Shown here in pieces: positions 1 to 8,053 of a DNA stretch of 64,000 bases. Numbering within the stretch: position 1 is the stretch's first letter; the number at the start of each line of letters is the position of its first letter. Both the position numbers and the translations under genes were made by a program. The notes beneath the pieces were generated by a model. That model did not search any database. It saw nothing but the letters and a program-made list of their open reading frames with translations, and had not been told where the DNA came from. Origin of the DNA: CAZXWN01 sp964644695 [NCBI: uncultured bacterium]. Lineage in GTDB: Bacteria; UBP4; UBA4092. The DNA lies in assembly GCA_964644695.1 (NCBI GenBank), contig CAZXWN010000001.1:248001-312000 (forward strand), given 5' to 3'.

Positions 1-74
1 CGGGTACTATGGAGGGTTCTGTCATCAGTGGTATAAATGCAGTTGAGATACTTAAGTCTTTATGGAAGCCTTAA
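1..74 (+). CDS. C-terminal end of a probable FAD-dependent oxidoreductase (partial)
   Basis: Only the last 23 codons are in the window; they are read in frame 3 and stop with TAA at 72-74. The visible tail contains the string GTMEGSVISGINA. This resembles the C-terminal FAD-contacting segment of amine-oxidase or phytoene-desaturase-like flavoproteins, where a GxxEGAxxSGxxAA pattern sits near the end. The identification rests on this short tail alone, so the enzyme class is tentative and no substrate can be given. It lies 58 nt before lolA on the same strand. Confidence 0.4.
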   Translation, partial: GTMEGSVISGINAVEILKSLWKP

Positions 75-132
75 TTGGAGCCAGAGCTTTTATTTGATGT
101 GGTAAAATAGGAAACATTGAGGTAATTTCAAA

Positions 133-804
133 ATGTTAAAAACAACCCGTCTTTTCATTATTTTTTTTCTGGTCGGACTCGTATTTGCAGCTGTTCCTAC
201 TGGTCAAGTTATCGAGGGTATCAAAAAGAAATTTGATAATACTAAGGACTTTCAAGCAACTATTGTTCAAACAAATGTTGATAGTTTTGGTGCGAAGACT
301 GTTTATAAAGGTGATATTGTTTTTGTTCAACCTAATGTCGTTCGCTTGGCGTATTATGAAAAATTCCCCCAAAAACCTTCACAGGTTGCAGTGACTGATG
401 GAAAATATCTCTGGATTTATACTGTGGAATTAAAACAAATAACAAAACAAAAGGTTGATAGTCGCAATTTACCATTACCATTGATGATTTTAGGTGGTGC
501 AGCACAGATTGATGAAAAGTTTAGGGATAAAAATTATATTCGCCCGATTGAGCGCGTGTCTCTAAATGGTAAAAAGGCATTAAACATAACCATTAAGCCA
601 AAGAATAAGAACATGGATTATAAACAGCAAACATTATGGGTTGAATCGAGTACTTATCTTCCAATAAAAGCTGAATATAAAGATTTGTCTGGAAATGTAT
701 CTACCGTGACTTTTAATAATGTTAAGGTTGATAGTGGAGTTGATATTAAATCAATATCACTCGAAAAGAAAACTGGTGTAAAATTAATCGATCTTACAAA
801 ATAA
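133..804 (+). CDS. lolA: LolA-like outer-membrane lipoprotein carrier protein
   Basis: Periplasmic chaperone family that carries lipoproteins released by LolCDE to the outer membrane. The 223-residue product starts with a signal peptide (basic MLKTTR, hydrophobic core, likely cleavage after about residue 19). It continues with the LolA/LolB half-barrel pattern: VVRLAYYEKFP near residue 70, a VAVTDGKYLWIYT strand near 86-98 and a C-terminal TVTFNNVKVDSGV strand. The length is normal for LolA. A GAGGTAA Shine-Dalgarno lies 8 nt before the ATG. The rimO start follows the stop by only 3 nt, so the genes are probably cotranscribed. It supports a diderm envelope. Confidence 0.85.
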   Translation: MLKTTRLFIIFFLVGLVFAAVPTGQVIEGIKKKFDNTKDFQATIVQTNVDSFGAKTVYKGDIVFVQPNVVRLAYYEKFPQKPSQVAVTDGKYLWIYTVELKQITKQKVDSRNLPLPLMILGGAAQIDEKFRDKNYIRPIERVSLNGKKALNITIKPKNKNMDYKQQTLWVESSTYLPIKAEYKDLSGNVSTVTFNNVKVDSGVDIKSISLEKKTGVKLIDLTK

Positions 805-807
805 CCT

Positions 808-2166
808 ATGCTTTCATTAAATAGCTCATCTCAGGGGAAATTCAGTCTGGTCAGTCTTGGGTGTCCTAAAAACCTGGTTGACAGTGAACAAACAATCGCA
901 TTACTCGAAAATGCTGGTTATATTTTTACTCAGAATTTGGCTGACTCTTCAATAATATTGATAAATACGTGTGGGTTCATTGATTCTTCAAAGAGAGAGT
1001 CTGTCGATACAATACTTGAAATTGCCCAATATAAGAAAAAAGGGAAATGTAAAAAAATTGTTGTAATGGGTTGTCTTGTACAGTTGTACAAGGAAAAGTT
1101 ACTGAAAGAAATGCCTGAGATTGACGCTGTCATTGGAGTGTCAGATTATCATAGTATTGTCCGAATTGTTAATGAATTGAAAACTACAAAACACTATATT
1201 CAGGTTAGTTCTCCCGACTCTTTCTCCCAAAGTTCTATCCCGAGACATCTTTGTACATTGCCTCATATTGCCTACGTCAAAATATCTGAGGGTTGTGATC
1301 ACCTTTGTTCTTATTGCATAATACCCCAAATCAGAGGCAAGCAACAAAGTCGTTCAATTGATGATATTCTTGATGAAGTGAACAGTCTTGTTAAACAGGG
1401 AGTGAGGGAAATTATTCTCATTGGGCAGGATTTAACTGATTATGGCAGAGATATTTATGGTAATCGTTGTTTGTCAGAACTCCTTTACAAGCTTAATGAA
1501 GTGAAAAAGCTAAGCTGGATTCGACTTTTATATGCATATCCGAATTTAATTACTGACAAGCTAATATCTGCTATCAGGGATTGTGAAAAGGTTGTTAAAT
1601 ATATAGATATGCCTTTGCAGCATATTTCTAACTCAATTCTAAATTCAATGAATAGGCCGATTTCTAAACAAAAAATAGTAAACCTAGTCGAAAAGCTTCG
1701 GAATGAAATCCCCAACATTATAATTCGAACCACCTTTATCGTTGGGTATCCTGGTGAAACTCAAGGTGAATTTAATGAGTTGAAGAGCTTTGTATTGAAT
1801 AATAAGCTGGAACATGTAGGAGTGTTTACCTTTAGTCGAGAAAAAGGTACATCCTCTTATTTAATGAAACCTCAAATAAGAAAGTCAGTAAAAGATATTA
1901 GGTATAATGAGTTAATGGAAATACAACAAAATATTGTGAAAATGCATAACATGAACCTGCTGGGGAAAACCGTAGATGTAATTATTGATTGGATAGATGA
2001 TGATGGGATAGCTGACAGTATTGGCAGAACCTATGGGCAGGCTCCAGATATTGATGGGATTACATATATTGTCTCTTTGAAACCTAAAAAAGCAAAACCT
2101 GGTCAGATTGTAAAAGCAGTCATTCAGGATTATGATGGATATGATTTGTATGCGAAAGCTCTTTAA
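808..2166 (+). CDS. rimO: Ribosomal protein S12 methylthiotransferase RimO
   Basis: Radical-SAM methylthiotransferase that modifies an aspartate of ribosomal protein S12 (beta-methylthio-Asp). The N-terminal MTTase domain shows its three cluster cysteines in SLGCPKN, NTCGF and MGCLVQ. The radical SAM motif CDHLCSYC follows near residue 165, within the family-typical SEGCDHLCSYCIIPQIRG. A TRAM-like beta domain ends the protein (about 385-450). RimO is favoured over MiaB or MtaB by the SLGCPKNLVDSE opening. Length (452 aa) is normal. It sits 3 nt after lolA and 20 nt before pgsA. Confidence 0.93.
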   Translation: MLSLNSSSQGKFSLVSLGCPKNLVDSEQTIALLENAGYIFTQNLADSSIILINTCGFIDSSKRESVDTILEIAQYKKKGKCKKIVVMGCLVQLYKEKLLKEMPEIDAVIGVSDYHSIVRIVNELKTTKHYIQVSSPDSFSQSSIPRHLCTLPHIAYVKISEGCDHLCSYCIIPQIRGKQQSRSIDDILDEVNSLVKQGVREIILIGQDLTDYGRDIYGNRCLSELLYKLNEVKKLSWIRLLYAYPNLITDKLISAIRDCEKVVKYIDMPLQHISNSILNSMNRPISKQKIVNLVEKLRNEIPNIIIRTTFIVGYPGETQGEFNELKSFVLNNKLEHVGVFTFSREKGTSSYLMKPQIRKSVKDIRYNELMEIQQNIVKMHNMNLLGKTVDVIIDWIDDDGIADSIGRTYGQAPDIDGITYIVSLKPKKAKPGQIVKAVIQDYDGYDLYAKAL

Positions 2167-2186
2167 ATACGGAGATAGTACTGAAA

Positions 2187-2801
2187 ATGAATCTTCCAAA
2201 TAAATTAACTCTCAGCAGAGTGATTGCGATTCCATTTGTTATGGCTGGATTACTTGTAGAATTTGAAAATCCAAGTCTAAATATAACTGCTAAGTATTTT
2301 GCTTTAATTGTTTTTGTGATTGCAACAATTACCGATCTCTATGACGGGAAAATTGCCAGAAAACTGAAAATCGTCACACCTTTTGGGAGCTTTTTTGATC
2401 CTATTGCAGATAAATTATTAGTGAGTTCCGTCATGATTTGCTTTGTGGAAATGAGAATATTACCTGCTTGGATCGTTTCATTGATTATTTTTCGTGAATT
2501 TCTTATATCAGGATTACGTATTATTGGTGTAAGAGCGGGTGTCGATATTCCGGCCGGGAGTTTGGGTAAGCAAAAAACTGTTTCTCAAATGGTATTAATT
2601 ATTACTATTTTAGTATATCTAGCTGCTCAATCTAGCCATGGACAATATTTTAAAAGTTTATTTATTTCTGGGCTATCACTCGATATGATTATTAATAATA
2701 TCCTGATGTTCTTGATGATATGGACAATATTCGCAACCGTAATATCTGGGTATATGTATGTAAAAGATCATTGGTATCTGATTATTGATGGAGCAAAATA
2801 G
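2187..2801 (+). CDS. pgsA: CDP-diacylglycerol--glycerol-3-phosphate 3-phosphatidyltransferase
   Basis: Makes phosphatidylglycerol phosphate from CDP-diacylglycerol and glycerol 3-phosphate in the inner membrane. The CDP-alcohol phosphotransferase signature is complete at about residues 50-74: DxxDG, AR eight residues before GSFFDPIAD, giving all catalytic aspartates. Several hydrophobic segments surround it. The N-terminal MNLPNKLTLSRV is typical of PgsA. The following gene (GTG, 3 nt later) is the phosphatase that acts on the PgsA product, so the two form a functional pair. Confidence 0.93.
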   Translation: MNLPNKLTLSRVIAIPFVMAGLLVEFENPSLNITAKYFALIVFVIATITDLYDGKIARKLKIVTPFGSFFDPIADKLLVSSVMICFVEMRILPAWIVSLIIFREFLISGLRIIGVRAGVDIPAGSLGKQKTVSQMVLIITILVYLAAQSSHGQYFKSLFISGLSLDMIINNILMFLMIWTIFATVISGYMYVKDHWYLIIDGAK

Positions 2802-2804
2802 ACA

Positions 2805-3281
2805 GTGAAATTTAGGACAATAGTAAATCAAATTGGGTTTTACTCCTCAATAGGATTTGGTGTTGGTTATATTCCTGTTGCATCAGGTACTTTTGGCTCA
2901 TTACTAGCGTTTCCTATTCTATTCTTTATCAGTAAGTTAGCCCAATATGACTATTATTTATTAACAACGATAATTCTGGGCACTTTTTACGGAATATGGT
3001 CTTCTAAAGTTGGTGAGATTAAATTAGCGACAAAAGATCCTCACCCAGTTGTAATTGATGAAGTATGTGGCATGATGATCTCTATGCTTTTTTTGCCGTT
3101 TACGTTAAAATACGCAATAGTTTGTTTTGTTATATTCAGGGTAATGGATGTGTTTAAGCCATGGCCTTGTTGGCGGTTACAAGATTTATCTGGTGGTTGG
3201 GGCATTATGTTGGACGATGTTGTTGCTGGAATTTATACATGTGCCCTAGTGCATATTTTAATTTGGACTTCATTACTATAA
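2805..3281 (+). CDS. pgpA: Phosphatidylglycerophosphatase A
   Basis: Dephosphorylates phosphatidylglycerol phosphate to phosphatidylglycerol, completing the step begun by PgsA. The PgpA family pattern is clear: ASGTFGSLLAFP near residue 27, an acidic VVIDEVCGMM motif near 82, FRVMDVFKPWP near 110 and GGWGIMLDDVVAG near 130. The last supplies conserved aspartates. Length 158 is typical. It starts with GTG at 2805, only 3 nt after the pgsA stop, which points to translational coupling. Confidence 0.92.
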   Translation: MKFRTIVNQIGFYSSIGFGVGYIPVASGTFGSLLAFPILFFISKLAQYDYYLLTTIILGTFYGIWSSKVGEIKLATKDPHPVVIDEVCGMMISMLFLPFTLKYAIVCFVIFRVMDVFKPWPCWRLQDLSGGWGIMLDDVVAGIYTCALVHILIWTSLL

Positions 3282-3303
3282 TCAAATGAAGGAGAGTCTC
3301 CTC

Positions 3304-5238
3304 ATGAAATGTAAATCATTTTTTTGGAATCTATTACTAGTTTCTTTTGCAAGTTTATTTTTGACTGTATCACTTTTTGCCGATGTGGTTTATCTTAAAA
3401 ATGGTCGCAAGGTAACTGGTGAAATATTTGCAGAGTCTGATACTCAGATATCTGTTAAAACAGCGACAGGACGAGTTATTATTCGAAAAGCTGATGTTGA
3501 TCGCATTTCGAAAGAGGAAGCTGAGATTAATTATCTTCGAAACGGAGATTATCTCATTTTGCGCGGAGAATATGACTTGGCAGTTGAGGCATACGAAGCT
3601 GCTTTACGGTTAGAGCCAAATAACCAAGAAATAATTAATAAATTAGAAGATGCTCGCAGAAAAGTAATAGATAAACGTTCAGTTCAAATGGCCCCAGAAT
3701 TTGCAAAGGGTGACGATTTCATGAATCGTGGTTATTATGAATCAGCCTTTAATGCTTATATGGCAATTCCAAAAGCAAAAGATGGTAATGCCTCTTATGT
3801 GGAAGAGGCTGGGAAAAAAATTAAGGTATTGCAGCAGGTTATGTTATCACGTGCTCAGGATTATTTAAGTCAACAAGACTATAATAAAGCTTTCCAGATA
3901 TACAGTATTGGCACAACAGTGTTAACCGGTGAATTGTTTACTGAAATGGAAGTTGCTTTTAACGAAGCTCAAAAGGAATTTTTTAAAAAAGCCGATGAAT
4001 CTAGAGATTCGGGATTGTTGGCAAAAGCCGCTTCTGATTATCGGCAGTTATATCTAACATATACTGGGGAATTTGTTCGTAAAGCTGTTGATGCTCGTTT
4101 ATATGGTATTGGAGTTCCATTAACATATAATGATGACTCCACTCAGCTTGGTAAATATGTTACTAGAATTTTAATTTCAGTGCCACAGACCTCTGTTGCA
4201 CCATGGACAATTTATCAGCCAGGTAATGTGAAAAACTTATCACTGTTTTTGGAAAATACTTTTAGACCAGATGGGCAGGATGAAGCTGGTTTAACAAATG
4301 TTGACTTAACTGTCAGTCGAGTAAGTGTGAATATCGAAGAGTTTAATGGAACTAAAGTAAATGCTGAGTTGACAGATGCAGTGGGGAAAAAAGCCCCCGG
4401 ACTGATGTCATTAAATGGTAAATTTGAACGTCCTGTTGATATGGGTAAGATTTTAGTTACATCTGTTGTAGATGGAACTAGTGCTTCAAACAATGCATTG
4501 GCTGGGATATTAGGTTTCTTATCCAGGTTTCCTTTTCTCAAAGAAGGTGAAATTAAGTTAAATGATGAGTGGAAAGAACCACTTAATGAGAGAAGAAGCG
4601 TAGGACCTCTTGAACTGAACACAATTGGAACTATGAAATATAAAGTTGTTGGATTCGAATCCTATATGGATATTGATTGTATAAAATTGGAAATGGAAGC
4701 TAATATTTACAACACTCTTCAGGGTACTATTGCTATTAATGAAGGGCAGCAGAAGAATATACGAATTAATTATGAGACACCTTTAAAAGGTTATGCTTAT
4801 ATTGATCACACTAATCGGATTTTAACCCGATATAGTCTTAATGGTGATTTAAAATACAAAGGATCAAGTCAGATTATCCAAACAGTAAGTGATCAGAATG
4901 CTGGACAGGCTAATCCACAAAATATGGATGGCGCAATGATGATGCCAGGGATGGACCCGGCTATGATGGACCCAGCAATGATGATGAGACCGGGAATGGG
5001 TATGCAAGTACCTGGACAGCCAGTCCAAGGGCAGGATGGAACCCCACAGCAGATTGTAAATCCCGCTGTAAGCATAGCTGAAACAACAATTAAAATATCC
5101 ATTGAACAAAGTTTCTTGGGATCAGAAAAGTATGAAATTCCTGTTTCTGAACAACCTGTTGAAAATAATGAGGTGAGTACAACAGAAAAAACAGCGACAG
5201 ATCAATCTAAAACCGAAGAGAATAAATTAGATAACTAA
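3304..5238 (+). CDS. Exported LSM-like/TPR protein with methionine-rich tail
   Basis: Unrecognised as a whole. The start chosen is ATG 3304, because AAGGAG lies 9 nt upstream, rather than the in-frame ATG 3286, which has no Shine-Dalgarno. It begins with a signal peptide (FFWNLLLVSFASLFLTVSLFA). A small beta-rich segment beginning DVVYLKNGRKVTGEI follows; this type is common at the N terminus of exported TPR proteins. At least one TPR (GEYDLAVEAYEAALRLEPN) comes next, then a long soluble region of unknown fold. From about residue 544 there is a Met/Pro/Gly-rich stretch, then a charged tail. It closes the lolA-to-pgpA gene run and is followed by a terminator. Confidence 0.7.
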   Translation: MKCKSFFWNLLLVSFASLFLTVSLFADVVYLKNGRKVTGEIFAESDTQISVKTATGRVIIRKADVDRISKEEAEINYLRNGDYLILRGEYDLAVEAYEAALRLEPNNQEIINKLEDARRKVIDKRSVQMAPEFAKGDDFMNRGYYESAFNAYMAIPKAKDGNASYVEEAGKKIKVLQQVMLSRAQDYLSQQDYNKAFQIYSIGTTVLTGELFTEMEVAFNEAQKEFFKKADESRDSGLLAKAASDYRQLYLTYTGEFVRKAVDARLYGIGVPLTYNDDSTQLGKYVTRILISVPQTSVAPWTIYQPGNVKNLSLFLENTFRPDGQDEAGLTNVDLTVSRVSVNIEEFNGTKVNAELTDAVGKKAPGLMSLNGKFERPVDMGKILVTSVVDGTSASNNALAGILGFLSRFPFLKEGEIKLNDEWKEPLNERRSVGPLELNTIGTMKYKVVGFESYMDIDCIKLEMEANIYNTLQGTIAINEGQQKNIRINYETPLKGYAYIDHTNRILTRYSLNGDLKYKGSSQIIQTVSDQNAGQANPQNMDGAMMMPGMDPAMMDPAMMMRPGMGMQVPGQPVQGQDGTPQQIVNPAVSIAETTIKISIEQSFLGSEKYEIPVSEQPVENNEVSTTEKTATDQSKTEENKLDN

Positions 5239-5264
5239 CAGTTAAATATTATTGTATTTGATTT

Positions 5265-5302
5265 AAACAGCTTTTTCGTGAGGAAAAGCTGTTTTATATT
5301 TT
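5265..5302. terminator. Bidirectional intrinsic terminator
   Basis: An 11-bp stem (AAACAGCTTTT at 5265-5275 with AAAAGCTGTTT at 5284-5294) and an 8-nt loop are followed by a T-rich run on the + strand. The minus strand also runs into T-rich sequence. It lies between the convergent TPR protein and Ser/Thr kinase genes and touches the kinase stop codon. Confidence 0.75.
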
Positions 5303-8053
5303 ATTGAGGTCAGAGGCTAATTCCATAACATACGAGTATCGTTCATCAGGTTTTTTTGCTAAACAACGGGTTAATATATGTTTCATGGTTTCTGATAAGA
5401 AATCAGGTATCACTGGTTGTGTGTGTATATGATGATATGCAATATTTCCAGTCTTAAAGGGAGTTTCACCCGTTACCAGTTCAAAGAGGAGAACTCCCAG
5501 AGAGTAAATATCTGATCTGGTATCAATAGTGTTACCCTGACACTGCTCGGGTGACATATAGAGAGGTGTACCCAGCATGTCGGTTGTGCTGGTCATCTGG
5601 TCAGAATTAATGTTTTTTGCGATGCCAAAATCCATAACTTTTACAATCTGGTTTATATCGATCATTATATTTGCCGGCTTAATATCTCTATGAATTATTC
5701 CTTGCTCATGGGCAGTAGACAATGCCTGACATATCTGGATAGTGATAATCGCCGCTTCTTTTTCTGAGAGCTTATCCCGCTCTTTTAATATTTGGCGAAG
5801 AGTTTTCCCTTTTATAAACTCCATGGAAATGAAAAGATGTCCCTGGTCTTCAACAACATCATAGATGCGGACAATATTTTTATGTATTAACTTGCGAGTT
5901 GCTTTTACTTCTCTTAAAAACCGTTCCCTCGCCTGAGGATCATCATCTAAACCCTGAGGGAGACTTTTCAAGGCAACCATTTCATTCAAAATAGTATCTA
6001 AGGCACAAAATACTATTCCCATGCCCCCCCGTGCAATTTCGTCAATGATTTGAAAGCGAGGACTTGTGGATTTATTGTCTACTTTCTTTGATGTGACATC
6101 TTGATGCCCTTTGATAAATGTTTGATGGCGTATTATATCAATATCTTTAAATTTTGAATCAACTTGATGAATCTTATCTAAGATAACAACAGCCTTATCT
6201 GGCATTCCCTCATCTATATATTGTTTGGCCATTGAATACAGCATATCTTTCTGTGTTTCATTCAAATCTAAATCAGAAAATTGTCGTTCCGCGATATCAG
6301 GTTTACCCATTGCTAAGAAACAACTGGCGATATGTACTTTACTGGATGCTTCGAATTCAGCAAACTTTGCAGAGTGTTGAAATTGTATTATAGCTTCCTG
6401 CCATTGTTGTTTTTCCTCATAAAGAATTCCCAAATGGTAAAAGGATTCTGGTGGAGGATTATCAGTATGTCTGATTTTGTGTCGATATAAATCGACTAAT
6501 CTGTCATTAAACTGGGTATTAGATTCTTTTTGAGAACGTATCCATTCGTAATCTTCAATAGCTAAATCAATTTCACTGTCCTGTTCAGCCATTTCGGCAC
6601 GTTTTACACGAGCTTCAAAATATTTGGGATCGACTTTTAAAATGTTTGTATAGTATTTAATCAGGTTTTTTGAAACCCCGGGATCATAAGCTGTTTGCTT
6701 GATATGTTCAATACTTTCTATTGCAAGTGAGTATTGTTTGAGGAGTATCAGTGATTGAATGTAAATATCCAATAATCCTTCATGGTCAGGGTATTTTTTC
6801 AAGATTGGCGATAGATCGTTAACTAGATTTTGAGGCCAATGATCTGACATATCGAGTAGAATTAACCCATGATTAATGATGTCACTTAGATTGTTTTCAC
6901 GAAGGGCTTTTTTAAATAAGCAATAGTTTATTAAATCATCTTTGGGATGTATTAGTAGTTGTTCTTTATAAATGGTAATAGATTCAGGATCAATGAGGTT
7001 TAATCCTGCTTTTGCTCTTGCAACACCGTAGAGATATTTACGTTCATCTGGATAATCTTGGTATAGTTTGGTGAATAGTTCTAAGGATTCGACATATTGA
7101 CCCGTGCAGATATACATCTCACCTAGAAGCTCCATAACATCCTGGTCAAGGTCACCCTTTTCAATAAAATATCTACATTGCTCAATGCATGGCCCTATCT
7201 TTTTTTGTCGGAGCAGGGCCTGTGACAACCTGATTCTGTATACTTTATTTTCGGGTTCATATCCAAGTGCCTTTTCGAAAAGATTGATAGTGCTGCCCGA
7301 TAAATAATCCGGTTCAGTATAGTTATCGGCCAGATACTTTACTATATTCTGATCGGGTGGAATTTCCTGTAGAAATCCAATAGCAAGGCTCAGTAACTGT
7401 GGATCTGTGATTGCGTGTGATCTTACTATTTTGGTTAAAAGCTGTTTATCTTCTGTTTTAGAATCCAATTGCATACATAAAGGAACCAAAAACAGTAGTG
7501 CCTCGGGAATATCTTTATTCTTAAAATAATACAATGCGGCGACTCTTAATATAGCTGTTTCGCGAATGCCCCATTCCAGTATTTTATGGTAAATCAAAAG
7601 TGCATCTTTATCCGTTTTCTCATGTTTTGCTAAACATCTTCCTAATTGGATAATGATGTTTTTATCTTGAGTATTATCGCGATAAACCTTGAGATATATT
7701 TCTTCTGCAAGAGTACTCACTTTACCCGAAGACGCATAGTAAGTTGCAATCTGATGAAGCAGTGTTTTATTACTTGTTATTTTGGATTTATATAATTGAA
7801 GAGCCCGGTCATATTCATTTCGCGATAATAGGTCCTCTAATTTGGGTCGTCGAGGGGATACTATGGATGATTTATACATCAGTATTCCCAACCAACCTAC
7901 AAGGCTGGCTGCGAAAAGAACAGAAGAAATTCCTTTTGCCGTAGGGGATTGTATCCATCCCAAGTCAGCAGAATATGGCGTTTGGCTTTCTGCCTTCGAA
8001 AGAACAAAGAAGAGGGTTCCAATATATATATATTTCTTATTAAATGTTTTCAT
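5294..8053 (-). CDS. Membrane-anchored TPR protein with C-terminal Ser/Thr protein kinase domain
   Basis: A 919-residue protein with reversed architecture compared with most bacterial Hanks-type kinases. A hydrophobic N terminus and a transmembrane segment (about 40-62, followed by RRPK) come first. About 570 residues of TPR-like helical repeats follow, and the kinase domain is last (about 673-919). Kinase motifs are intact: glycine loop ARGGMGIVF, VALK lysine, HRDIKPAN catalytic loop (about 790), DFG (about 806), MSPEQ and SDIYSLGVLLFELVTGETPF. The positive-inside rule places repeats and kinase in the cytoplasm. Its start overlaps the end of the upstream histidine kinase gene by 14 nt, so they are cotranscribed. 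The target is unknown. Confidence 0.88.
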   Translation of the reverse strand: MKTFNKKYIYIGTLFFVLSKAESQTPYSADLGWIQSPTAKGISSVLFAASLVGWLGILMYKSSIVSPRRPKLEDLLSRNEYDRALQLYKSKITSNKTLLHQIATYYASSGKVSTLAEEIYLKVYRDNTQDKNIIIQLGRCLAKHEKTDKDALLIYHKILEWGIRETAILRVAALYYFKNKDIPEALLFLVPLCMQLDSKTEDKQLLTKIVRSHAITDPQLLSLAIGFLQEIPPDQNIVKYLADNYTEPDYLSGSTINLFEKALGYEPENKVYRIRLSQALLRQKKIGPCIEQCRYFIEKGDLDQDVMELLGEMYICTGQYVESLELFTKLYQDYPDERKYLYGVARAKAGLNLIDPESITIYKEQLLIHPKDDLINYCLFKKALRENNLSDIINHGLILLDMSDHWPQNLVNDLSPILKKYPDHEGLLDIYIQSLILLKQYSLAIESIEHIKQTAYDPGVSKNLIKYYTNILKVDPKYFEARVKRAEMAEQDSEIDLAIEDYEWIRSQKESNTQFNDRLVDLYRHKIRHTDNPPPESFYHLGILYEEKQQWQEAIIQFQHSAKFAEFEASSKVHIASCFLAMGKPDIAERQFSDLDLNETQKDMLYSMAKQYIDEGMPDKAVVILDKIHQVDSKFKDIDIIRHQTFIKGHQDVTSKKVDNKSTSPRFQIIDEIARGGMGIVFCALDTILNEMVALKSLPQGLDDDPQARERFLREVKATRKLIHKNIVRIYDVVEDQGHLFISMEFIKGKTLRQILKERDKLSEKEAAIITIQICQALSTAHEQGIIHRDIKPANIMIDINQIVKVMDFGIAKNINSDQMTSTTDMLGTPLYMSPEQCQGNTIDTRSDIYSLGVLLFELVTGETPFKTGNIAYHHIHTQPVIPDFLSETMKHILTRCLAKKPDERYSYVMELASDLNKI

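Noticed and set aside
4215-4622. 135-residue minus-strand frame
   Set aside because: It is antisense to the exported TPR protein, low in complexity and has no ribosome-binding site; a shadow frame.
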